Shown here: one piece after another, positions 5,520 to 12,621 of the stretch
Position numbering within the stretch: position 1 is the stretch's first letter
Layout: every line of letters starts with the position of its first letter
From: Flavobacteriales bacterium UBA720
GTDB lineage: Bacteria; Bacteroidota; Bacteroidia; Flavobacteriales; Weeksellaceae
Length of the DNA: 29,442 bases
Assembly (NCBI GenBank): GCA_002297505.1
Contig: DBLQ01000127.1
Coordinates: 1-29,442, forward strand
Direction of reading: 5' to 3'
Made by a program: the position numbers and the translations under genes
The notes under the pieces: generated by a model
What the model was told of the DNA's origin: nothing
Databases searched by the model: none
Seen by the model: the letters and a program-made list of their open reading frames with translations, nothing else

Positions 5520-7277
5520 ATGAAAACATTAAAATTATTTAATTCGGTAATTCTCAAAGAGACAGATGAGAAACCATTGGTTTCAGAAAAAGGATTCATT
5601 GTAGAATCTGGTGCAGTGTGGGCAAAAAAGGAAATTATAAATTTCTACAAGAATGAAAAATTAGACGGTTATGGTCTGAATAAAACTTTTCATAAATCTT
5701 GGAGTACTATCTTTAAAAGTTCACGAGAAGATTTATTGATAGAACAAATCAAGCATTATATTTCAACCTATGGAAGTGGTTTTCAAGATGAAATTTACAT
5801 TCCAAACGAAATACTTGAGGTTCCTGATAGAAAAGTCGTTTTCAAAGTTGTAAAAGCTTACCCAAAAGAAGTAATGACCCAAAAATGTTTAGAACTTCTA
5901 CAATCGGGAATCGCATTAAAAGAAGAAACGATTAATGATATTCTTTCTGTTTTAGTTGATGAACTTTCTTATAAATTTAAAGGAAACGAAAACATTAAAA
6001 ACAAGGAAGCAGTAATTAAAATTGCAGATATGTATGGAGTTATTCCAAATGATACTTTGGAATTCTTTCGCTATATCATATTTCGAGCTACGGGAGATTC
6101 ACTCCTGATAAAAAGTAAAGATGTAATAGAAGCAATTAAAACTTCCAATTATAATCCTGCTGTACAGTTTGAAAAATTTGGTTTAGAAAAATTAGCTGAA
6201 ATATTTAACCGTTTCAAACCTTTATTTTTATCATTTAAAACTAAATGTCCAAAAACGATAAATAAAATTTCAAAACTTTCAAAAGTTCACCATAAACCAT
6301 TAGTTTCAAATCCTCTAAACTATGTAACAAGTATTATTTTAAACAAGGAAGAAGATTTACATTGGTTAGACAATGCCACTCCATTTGCTTTATTTAGGGC
6401 TATTTCTGCTTGTCATTCAAGAATTCAAGGTCAATATGCTTTTGCCTACAGAATAAGAAATGGTAAATCATTTATCAAGACAAATAAAGTTTCAGGTACA
6501 GCTTGGGCAAATTATGACTTTCTTATTGACTATTGCAAAAATAGATTTAGTCTTCAAGGAAAAAAATATTACCTACCACAAAATGTTGAATATGCTTTGC
6601 CGACTTCAGAAAAAATGTTTGTTGGAAATATTCCAACTGGTAGTAAATTTTATGGAGAAGCAATGGCAGTTGGTGTTTATTGGGAAAACCAATGGGGAGC
6701 TCACGATATAGATTTATCAGGACTAAACATTGGTGGAAAAATAGGTTGGAATTCAGATTATAAACAAGGAAATGGAGACTTAATGTATTCAGGCGACATA
6801 ACCGATGCACCAAATGGAGCTGTAGAATATTTATATGCAAAAAATGGGTTGAGAGAACCAACATTAGTAAACTGTAATGTTTTTTCTGGACAAGGTAATT
6901 GTGAATATAAAATTGTAGTAGGTAATAGTGACCATATCGATTATAATTTTATGATGAATCCTAATAATTTGTTTCTTGAAACCAAATGTCAATCAGTTCA
7001 AAAGCAAAACATTTTAGGTATGCTAATTCCAGAAGAAGAAAAACTGTGTTTTGTGCTTTTAAATTTTGGAGCTGGACAAAGTAGAGTTTCTGGGAATTCA
7101 GAAATTACAATTACTGCAACAAAAGCATTATTTCAACAATGGAGTAATCCAATTTCTTTACGAGAAATCATTATTGGTTTGGGTGGTGAAATAGTGAGTG
7201 AAATTGAAAAATCAGACTATAACCTTTCATTGGACAATTTACAAAAAGACAGTTTCATTAACCTTTTCAAACAATAA
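5520..7277 (+). CDS. cassette 5: large protein of unknown function, 585 aa
   Basis: The largest gene in the array. The first 280 or so residues look helical and could be a repeat-type scaffold (for example DTLEFFRYIIFRATGDSLLI near 190, then a basic KISKLSKVHHKPL near 255). The C-terminal half (about 370-560) is beta-rich. It contains HDIDLSGLNIGGKIGWNSDY, SGDITDAPNGAVEYLYAK and, later, LLNFGAGQSRVSGNS. The DxDLS plus W/NSDY plus SGD pattern faintly recalls TerD-type beta-sandwich domains, but I cannot confirm that. There is no signal peptide or membrane helix. Its 200-bp leader with tandem hairpins is unique in this array and hints at its own regulation. It is the only gene of its cassette. 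Confidence 0.8.
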   Translation: MKTLKLFNSVILKETDEKPLVSEKGFIVESGAVWAKKEIINFYKNEKLDGYGLNKTFHKSWSTIFKSSREDLLIEQIKHYISTYGSGFQDEIYIPNEILEVPDRKVVFKVVKAYPKEVMTQKCLELLQSGIALKEETINDILSVLVDELSYKFKGNENIKNKEAVIKIADMYGVIPNDTLEFFRYIIFRATGDSLLIKSKDVIEAIKTSNYNPAVQFEKFGLEKLAEIFNRFKPLFLSFKTKCPKTINKISKLSKVHHKPLVSNPLNYVTSIILNKEEDLHWLDNATPFALFRAISACHSRIQGQYAFAYRIRNGKSFIKTNKVSGTAWANYDFLIDYCKNRFSLQGKKYYLPQNVEYALPTSEKMFVGNIPTGSKFYGEAMAVGVYWENQWGAHDIDLSGLNIGGKIGWNSDYKQGNGDLMYSGDITDAPNGAVEYLYAKNGLREPTLVNCNVFSGQGNCEYKIVVGNSDHIDYNFMMNPNNLFLETKCQSVQKQNILGMLIPEEEKLCFVLLNFGAGQSRVSGNSEITITATKALFQQWSNPISLREIIIGLGGEIVSEIEKSDYNLSLDNLQKDSFINLFKQ

Positions 7278-7290
7278 AAACAAAAAAGTC

Positions 7291-7428
7291 TGCATAAAAC
7301 AGCAGTTTGGCAAAATGGCGGATTTAGTGCTAACTTGAACATTCGGTTTTCAAATAAACATTAGTGCTAAAATTGAAAGTAAGTGCTTCGATTTCCGCCA
7401 CTTCGCCAAGCTGCAAAACGTTGTACGT
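7291..7428 (+). other. attC-like site 5 (end of cassette 5)
   Basis: TGCATAAAAC (7291-7300) is complementary to GTTGTATGCA at the cassette 5 start with a single mismatch, the only imperfect pair among the six. The arms GCAGTTTGGCAAAATGGCGG and CCGCCACTTCGCCAAGCTGC pair well. The inferred cut is after G7420. Its interior shares AACATTAGTGCTAAAA with site 2 and GTGCTTCGATT with site 1. Confidence 0.85.
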
Positions 7429-7449
7429 AATGTTAAAATAAAACTCTAT

Positions 7450-9063
7450 ATGAAATTTAAATTTTTCTTTTTTTTGCTGATAACTGTTATACCAATTGAT
7501 GCCCAGCAACAAATTTCGAATTTTAGTTATACCACCTCTAATGTTGTCGAACCAAGTGGATTTATAAAATATAATGATGAAATTTTATTTGAAGCAGCTC
7601 CTACAGAATCTGGGAGAGAATTGTGGCATAGTAATGAAAATTCTAATAATTCTGATTTATTAAAAGATATTTATTCTGGAGAAAATAGTGGAATCGTTAA
7701 TCCGTTGAATTTTTCGGCAACAACTATGAATGGTTATTTATATTTTATAGCTAAAGATGAAACTTCCGAAGGAGAAATTTGGAGAACTGATGGCACAAGT
7801 TCCGGTACAATTAAAATCACTAATTTTCTTAATGGCGGGTTTAGAAAACTTACTACTGTTGGCAGTTTCATTTATTTTCTTAGAAAACCTTCAGAATATA
7901 TATTACAATTATGGAAAACAGATGGTACATCGGAAGGAACGGTGATTGTTAAAGATAATATGCCTAATTGGAATAAGCCTTCTTTTGAAGGAAAATTAAA
8001 CGATACATTTATTTTTACTTTTCAAGCTGAAGGAACTAACAATTCAAAAGTTTGGAGAAGTGACGGAACAACAGAAGGAACTTTCCCACTTACTCCAGAA
8101 TTAGATGGTAACGGTTCTGGAACAGGCACGTATGAAAATGGAATTGGAACTTCTGCCTTTTCACAATATTGTGAAATGAATGGGCAATTATATTTTGTAA
8201 CCCGACGATATTTATACGTTACGGACGGAACATTAGCAAATACTAAAATTGTTACCAATGTTTATCAAGCCAATTCCAATTTAGTAAGATTTAGTGATGT
8301 AATTTCTGTTAATAATAAATTGTATTTAATGTTTTTTACGAAACAAAATCAACTAATTATATGGGAATCCGATGGTACCAATGCAAATACAAAACAAATA
8401 TATTACGAGACCAATCCCAATGGAGAATATTTTGTACCATCGAAGTTTTTTTATACAAATAATAATTTACATTTTCTTGGCCCTAATCAGACAGGTACTA
8501 CTTCCTTGATCTCTCTAAATCCCGTTAATTATCAAAGTCAAATTTCATATCAATTAGTTGGCGCATTAGAAGCTCCTTCAATATTTGTTCGAGATTTACA
8601 TGAAGCAGACATTTATTTTTTAGAAAATAATAATTATTTTATTTCATCACCAGTAAATACAAGTAATTATAAACTCAGAAAAGGATTTATTTTTAATTCA
8701 GTTAATAATAATTTTAATGAGGATGAAAATTTAGTGAATATAATGCATGGATTTTCTAACAACGGAATTTTGTATTATACAAAAAATTTACAAGTTTGGA
8801 AATATGATCTTTTGTTAAGTATATCTGACTTTCAATTTGAAAACATAGTGATATATCCAAATCCTTCTACTGAATATTTTACTATAAAATCAACAGACAA
8901 AGTTAAAAGTGTTTCAATAACAGATATGTTGGGAAAAGTAGTGTTAAATATTACTACTAAAAACGACAACAAAATTGATATCTCAAAATTAAATTCCGGT
9001 GTTTACATTGTTAAGTTAATTACAGACAAAAGAATTATAAGTAGAAAAATAATAAAAAAATAA
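7450..9063 (+). CDS. cassette 6: secreted T9SS protein with W-x-x-DGT repeats, 537 aa
   Basis: The N-terminal signal peptide (MKFKFFFFLLITVIPIDAQQ) directs Sec export. The body has about six degenerate repeats of the WRTDGTSSGT kind (EIWRTDGT, LWKTDGT, VWRSDGT, LYVTDGT, IWESDGT), expected to form a beta-propeller or similar beta repeat. The last 70 residues are a type A T9SS sorting domain: IVIYPNPSTEYFTI, then LGKVVL, DISKLNSGVYIVKL and a basic end. The protein should therefore cross the outer membrane through the type IX system and be released or attached at the surface. The gene begins 29 bp into its cassette with a very short leader and ends 5 bp before the attC box. Confidence 0.85.
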   Translation: MKFKFFFFLLITVIPIDAQQQISNFSYTTSNVVEPSGFIKYNDEILFEAAPTESGRELWHSNENSNNSDLLKDIYSGENSGIVNPLNFSATTMNGYLYFIAKDETSEGEIWRTDGTSSGTIKITNFLNGGFRKLTTVGSFIYFLRKPSEYILQLWKTDGTSEGTVIVKDNMPNWNKPSFEGKLNDTFIFTFQAEGTNNSKVWRSDGTTEGTFPLTPELDGNGSGTGTYENGIGTSAFSQYCEMNGQLYFVTRRYLYVTDGTLANTKIVTNVYQANSNLVRFSDVISVNNKLYLMFFTKQNQLIIWESDGTNANTKQIYYETNPNGEYFVPSKFFYTNNNLHFLGPNQTGTTSLISLNPVNYQSQISYQLVGALEAPSIFVRDLHEADIYFLENNNYFISSPVNTSNYKLRKGFIFNSVNNNFNEDENLVNIMHGFSNNGILYYTKNLQVWKYDLLLSISDFQFENIVIYPNPSTEYFTIKSTDKVKSVSITDMLGKVVLNITTKNDNKIDISKLNSGVYIVKLITDKRIISRKIIKK

Positions 9064-9068
9064 AACAA

Positions 9069-9268
9069 TACGTACAACATGGGTTTTGCAAGATGCAGGG
9101 TTGAAGGAAATCTTAGAAATATTCTAGAAAGTACCCGCAAAAACTTTTCCATTTTTTAGTTTTTTCGTAATTTTAAAAAATGGAAAAAGTTTTTGCTAGC
9201 GTTTCGTCCTCCTCTGCACTTCCGGTTGCAGTAGCCCGCACCTCGCAAAGCCCCTTTCCGTTATATGC
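9069..9268 (+). other. attC-like site 6 (end of cassette 6), with long inner hairpin
   Basis: TACGTACAAC (9069-9078) is the exact reverse complement of GTTGTACGTA at the cassette 6 start. The outer arms GGGTTTTGCAAGATGCAGGG and GCCCGCACCTCGCAAAGCCC pair imperfectly. The centre holds a separate AT-rich hairpin: 9137-9158 against 9174-9196, 22 bp with one bulged A and a 15-nt loop. This makes it the longest site (about 190 bp). The inferred cut is after G9260. Confidence 0.8.
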
Positions 9269-9269
9269 T

Positions 9270-10064
9270 ATGCTAAAAACGACAGTACATACATTCAACG
9301 TCCTAGACAAATGGTTGTCCGACAACTTCTATTTTGAAGACGGACACGTTTTGGATATCAAGGAAAATCCGCTTGAAATAATTGTTGGTTATAACGTGAA
9401 AGCAACCTATAAAGCAAATTCTGAACGGCACATTTTGCCTTTTAAAATCATTCCTGCTAAAATTTATGAATGGACATTTGACAAAGACATTATAAATGTT
9501 GGTGACGACAACTATATTGAATATATTGAAGCGAGTGAAGTTAAAAATGGAATTTGCTTAGAGTTCACAACTCCTGCGACTTTTCGACTTGTTGCTGACA
9601 GTTTTGAAATTGAAGAACAAGAATTAATAAAAACGACTTTTAAACCTTGGGCAAGCGAGACAGAAATGTATTTGACAACTGTCATTTCTGAAATTCCAAG
9701 ACCTGAATTTTGGAAAGAGAAATTAAGCAAATACGGACACGATGTTTTGTTTCGTTATTACGCTGGTGACGCAAGACAACCGGAACAAGTTCCATATCCA
9801 GACTACCAAGGGTACTACTTACAACTTGCGGACAGAATTGGCTCAACTCAGGAAGGCATTTTTCTAAAGCATCTAAAAGTAGAAGAAGGAAGACTGAGTT
9901 TGAGCTTTGAAAATAAGGACGAAGAATTAAAAAATGTATGGGACGACTTAACACTAATCCTTGCTGACTTTCCTAATGCAAAAATCAATAGCGGAAATTG
10001 TAACTTTACGGGAACAGATTGGAAACAGTATTTAACCGATAAAATATTACCTACAACTGAATAA
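9270..10064 (+). CDS. cassette 7: hypothetical protein, 264 aa
   Basis: The protein is not recognised. It is soluble and acidic, with no signal peptide. It starts MLKTTVHTFNVLDKWLSDN and has a beta-rich N-terminal half and an end rich in charged residues. The reading frame stays open upstream to 9180, but that ATG lies inside the attC-like site of cassette 6, so the extra 30 residues are unlikely to be native. ATG 9270, ten bases into the cassette, is chosen; it leaves almost no leader, so translation would depend on read-through mRNA. GAC-rich codon use matches cassettes 1 and 4. This last cassette has no attC-like site after it. Confidence 0.75.
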   Translation: MLKTTVHTFNVLDKWLSDNFYFEDGHVLDIKENPLEIIVGYNVKATYKANSERHILPFKIIPAKIYEWTFDKDIINVGDDNYIEYIEASEVKNGICLEFTTPATFRLVADSFEIEEQELIKTTFKPWASETEMYLTTVISEIPRPEFWKEKLSKYGHDVLFRYYAGDARQPEQVPYPDYQGYYLQLADRIGSTQEGIFLKHLKVEEGRLSLSFENKDEELKNVWDDLTLILADFPNAKINSGNCNFTGTDWKQYLTDKILPTTE

Positions 10065-10104
10065 AAAGAAGTAAATCATTTTACACGGTTTGACAATTCA
10101 GGCT

Positions 10105-11583
10105 TCAGAACTTAAACAAACTCTTGATAAAATCTCGGTTGAGATATTTGTCCAGCGGATAAATTTTAAGAAAATAATTTCCGATAAAAAGAATGATTAA
10201 TACAACTGCCGGCTTATAGAATAGGTTGAGCATATTCATCTTAAAATCCGGGAGAAAAATGGCTATATTGATAGAAATGCAGCCGAGAATCATCGCATAA
10301 ATCATCTCAATCCCCAATGGGAAAACCCTGAATTTCCAGTAATTGAAAGCAATCTTGATGATATTGAACAGTGATAAAGAAATGGCGTAAGCCACTGCAA
10401 TTCCTAAGACACCGAGATCTGTATGCCTCAGGAATATCATATTGGTGGTGATGATCAACGCAGCGAGAATCAACATTACTACAATATTGAATTTGAAATA
10501 TCTTGAGAGCGAAATAATATGTCCGTTGAATCCGGTGGCGAGATCGAACAACATTGCAAATCCGAGAACCCAGACGATAGGCTCGGCCGAGCGCAGGTCT
10601 TCTCCATTCTTCATAAAATCCGCCAGATACGGAAAACCGACCACGATACAGCAAAACAATACCAAGCCGAGAAAAAACAAACTGAGAGAAGTCTTCTTGT
10701 GAAATCTGTCCAGCTCATCAAAATCACCATTGTCCAAAACCTTATTGATGATGGGCGCAGACAGATTGAACAATCCCATCTGCGGCACCACGATGAGCGA
10801 AATGATGGAATAGATATTATTATAAATCCCATTTTCCTCGAAGCTGATGAACTCGCCGATCATATAACTGTCGATCTTAATAGCAATATAATTTCCTATA
10901 TTCCCGAGAAAGCCGAAAAGGCTGTATGTGAGAATCTCTCTGTAAAAATTATCCTTCCGGAAATAGCTGATATCCCAATCCAACTTCAGCTTCTCCAGCC
11001 GATTGGTATAAAATCCGTAGCCAAAAAGTGAAACCACGAACATCATAAAGAAAAAGCCATAAGCCGATTTCTCTGCAAATCCCATAAAAAAGAAAAGGCA
11101 AAAGGCGCCAAGATTGGCGAGTTTCGGGACAAAATTTTCAAAAATATTGGGCACCACTACCCTTTTGTAGTTCGTCAGAAATTTGTTAAAGACCGATGAC
11201 AATGCCAGAACGAGCGCCAGCGGAAGGATTAGTTTTTTCATCTTCCAGATTTCCAGCGATTTGAAACCCGGAAATAAATACGCCAACAGAAAAAAAACGC
11301 CGGTCACGATAAAAAAGTTGATGACCACGGCAAGCAGAGACAGAGTGAGCATATTGTGGTGCTTGCCATCAGCATTCACTTTTGCAAAAAACTTAACATT
11401 GGAAAAGCTCAGTCCAAAGACGATAATCGGAACAATAATTTCGGCCGTGGGCAGGATGTAGCGCAGCTTGCCGTAGAACTCCATGTCATACGGAAAGATG
11501 AAAATTGCCGAAAACGTTCCCAGCAAAAAGCCGAGATAACCGATAATCGAATATTTGACACCTTGTCTTGCTACGACGCTCAT
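10105..11583 (-). CDS. polysaccharide (oligosaccharide) flippase, MOP superfamily, 492 aa
   Basis: This is an integral membrane protein with about 12-14 hydrophobic helices throughout, including YSIIGYLGFLLGTFSAIFIF at the N-terminus, and few charged loops. The start MSVVARQGVKYSIIGYLG is typical of Wzx-like flippases and polysaccharide biosynthesis proteins, which move lipid-linked oligosaccharides across the inner membrane. The length fits that family. It follows the FkbM methyltransferase gene on the same strand with a gap of about 100 bp, so both may serve surface glycan synthesis. The upstream gap carries TTGTTGG/TTGATGG heptamers directly before the ATG. Its stop lies 40 bp from the last cassette gene, making this the right-hand chromosomal border of the array. 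Exact substrate unknown. Confidence 0.85.
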   Translation of the reverse strand: MSVVARQGVKYSIIGYLGFLLGTFSAIFIFPYDMEFYGKLRYILPTAEIIVPIIVFGLSFSNVKFFAKVNADGKHHNMLTLSLLAVVINFFIVTGVFFLLAYLFPGFKSLEIWKMKKLILPLALVLALSSVFNKFLTNYKRVVVPNIFENFVPKLANLGAFCLFFFMGFAEKSAYGFFFMMFVVSLFGYGFYTNRLEKLKLDWDISYFRKDNFYREILTYSLFGFLGNIGNYIAIKIDSYMIGEFISFEENGIYNNIYSIISLIVVPQMGLFNLSAPIINKVLDNGDFDELDRFHKKTSLSLFFLGLVLFCCIVVGFPYLADFMKNGEDLRSAEPIVWVLGFAMLFDLATGFNGHIISLSRYFKFNIVVMLILAALIITTNMIFLRHTDLGVLGIAVAYAISLSLFNIIKIAFNYWKFRVFPLGIEMIYAMILGCISINIAIFLPDFKMNMLNLFYKPAVVLIILFIGNYFLKIYPLDKYLNRDFIKSLFKF

Positions 11584-11590
11584 ATTTTAG

Positions 11591-11611
11591 TTGTTGGTTG
11601 TTGGTTGATGG
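11591..11611. repeat. heptamer repeats upstream of flippase gene
   Basis: Three heptamers TTGTTGG, TTGTTGG and TTGATGG are followed by TTTATTGG. They begin 7 bp upstream of the flippase ATG. They are the same family as the longer TTGATGG array before the peptidase E gene (27888-27936). In mRNA they give an unstructured A/C-rich leader. Confidence 0.6.
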
Positions 11612-11680
11612 TTTATTGGTTTTTAGTTTTTTTGTGTGGCTGAGGTTCTCGAAGCCATTCTTAATTAAAATTCCTTGATC

Positions 11681-12469
11681 TCAGATTATTGGAAGAAAAA
11701 TGATATTGTTGATGTATTCCTGATAATTCTTGACATGATCCGGATTTTGTTGATTCAGAAATTCTTCCGTCATAATTTCCGGCTTCAGAGTTTTTCTGTT
11801 CAGATAATTGACGGAATAGCCCCAAGCTGCAATCTCGGAAATCAATGTCCAGAGATGGTCCTGGTGATGGCGCTGCTCCATCTCAACCATCAGAATAGGC
11901 TTATGTTTTGCGATCGTCTTTCTGGCACCGCGCAGTGTCTGCATTTCATTGCCTTCCACATCAATTTTAATAAAATCAAGCTTGTTGAAATCGAGATCCA
12001 GCTCATCCAGAGGTCTCACTTCTACGGTCTGAAGAATGGTTTTCTCTTCGTTTTTCTCTTTGATAGAAGTCTGCAAAGTTCCTCTGGTGTGGACTTTTTC
12101 ACCATTGATGACCGGGATTTTGAATTCTGCAGTTGTGGAAATATCAGATAATGCCAAAGAAAAGAGGTTGACTTTCGGAAACAGTCTTTTCAGTCTTTTG
12201 AATAGCTGTTGATTGGGTTCAAAGGCAAAAATATTTTCTGGCTTCAGGTAAGATTCAACGATAAAAAGATAAGCACCAACATTAGCTCCGACATCCATGA
12301 AAACGGAATCCGGCGCCAAAACCTGTTTGATCCAGAGAAACTCCGGCTCCACTTTTCTTTCCAGAAGATTATGGACGCTCAGGCCTTTCAGTTTTTTGAA
12401 AAACCTGCTTTTGTAATAGGTCGGCGAAATGTACTGGAGATTCTCAGCCAGCCTGCTGTAAACACTCAT
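11681..12469 (-). CDS. FkbM family methyltransferase, 262 aa
   Basis: A SAM-dependent methyltransferase of the FkbM type. SAM motif I is DVGANVGAY (residues 59-67), the acidic loop is FAFEPN (about 81-86), and the FkbM C-terminal signature DFIKIDVEGNEMQTLRGA lies at about 165-182. A VEMEQRHH segment near the end completes the Rossmann domain. Family members methylate hydroxyl groups of glycans or other small molecules. Its place directly upstream of the flippase gene, on the same strand, suggests modification of a surface polysaccharide. This is an inference. Length is normal and there is no signal peptide. The first in-frame ATG (12469) is taken as the start. Confidence 0.9.
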   Translation of the reverse strand: MSVYSRLAENLQYISPTYYKSRFFKKLKGLSVHNLLERKVEPEFLWIKQVLAPDSVFMDVGANVGAYLFIVESYLKPENIFAFEPNQQLFKRLKRLFPKVNLFSLALSDISTTAEFKIPVINGEKVHTRGTLQTSIKEKNEEKTILQTVEVRPLDELDLDFNKLDFIKIDVEGNEMQTLRGARKTIAKHKPILMVEMEQRHHQDHLWTLISEIAAWGYSVNYLNRKTLKPEIMTEEFLNQQNPDHVKNYQEYINNIIFLPII

Positions 12470-12583
12470 CGATTTTTATCATCTTGAAATGAACGGCAAA
12501 GTACGGGCAATTATTTTACAAATCATAAAATTTTGTTAAGAGAATGATGCCTGTGGCGATTTAAACGCTAATGAGTGAAAACT

Positions 12584-12606
12584 TGTGATAGATGTTAAAT
12601 ATCACA
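12584..12606. other. inverted repeat TGTGATA/TATCACA
   Basis: A perfect 7-bp inverted repeat (12584-12590 and 12600-12606) with a 9-nt loop lies 15 bp beyond the stop of the TIM-barrel gene and upstream of the FkbM gene. It has no strong T-run, so it could be a weak terminator or an operator. Confidence 0.35.
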
Positions 12607-12621
12607 TTAAACCTTTTCCAA

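Larger units (their letters stand above)
1215..10064 (+). mobile_element. integron-like array: integrase, attI-like site, seven gene cassettes
   Basis: The element has a divergent tyrosine recombinase, a primary site at about 2136-2191, and seven same-direction cassettes: 2186-3122, 3123-3854, 3855-4631, 4632-5317, 5318-7420, 7421-9260 and 9261 to about 10064. Each of the first six ends in a foldable site. For each, the terminal box is complementary to that cassette's own first bases, as expected if circular cassettes insert at G/TT. The cassettes are clearly AT-richer than the flanking genes. The attC-like sites are closely related to one another, which resembles a sedentary chromosomal integron more than a mobile class 1 type. 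The right edge falls between 10064 and the flippase gene. Confidence 0.85.

Noticed and set aside
2995..9268. The GC-rich intercassette hairpins as simple transcription terminators
   Set aside because: They are far longer than terminators, lack T-runs after the stem, and carry end boxes matched to each cassette's own start.
9180..9269. Extended start of the cassette 7 gene at ATG 9180
   Set aside because: These codons lie inside the attC-like site of cassette 6 and would not travel with cassette 7; ATG 9270 falls just after the junction.
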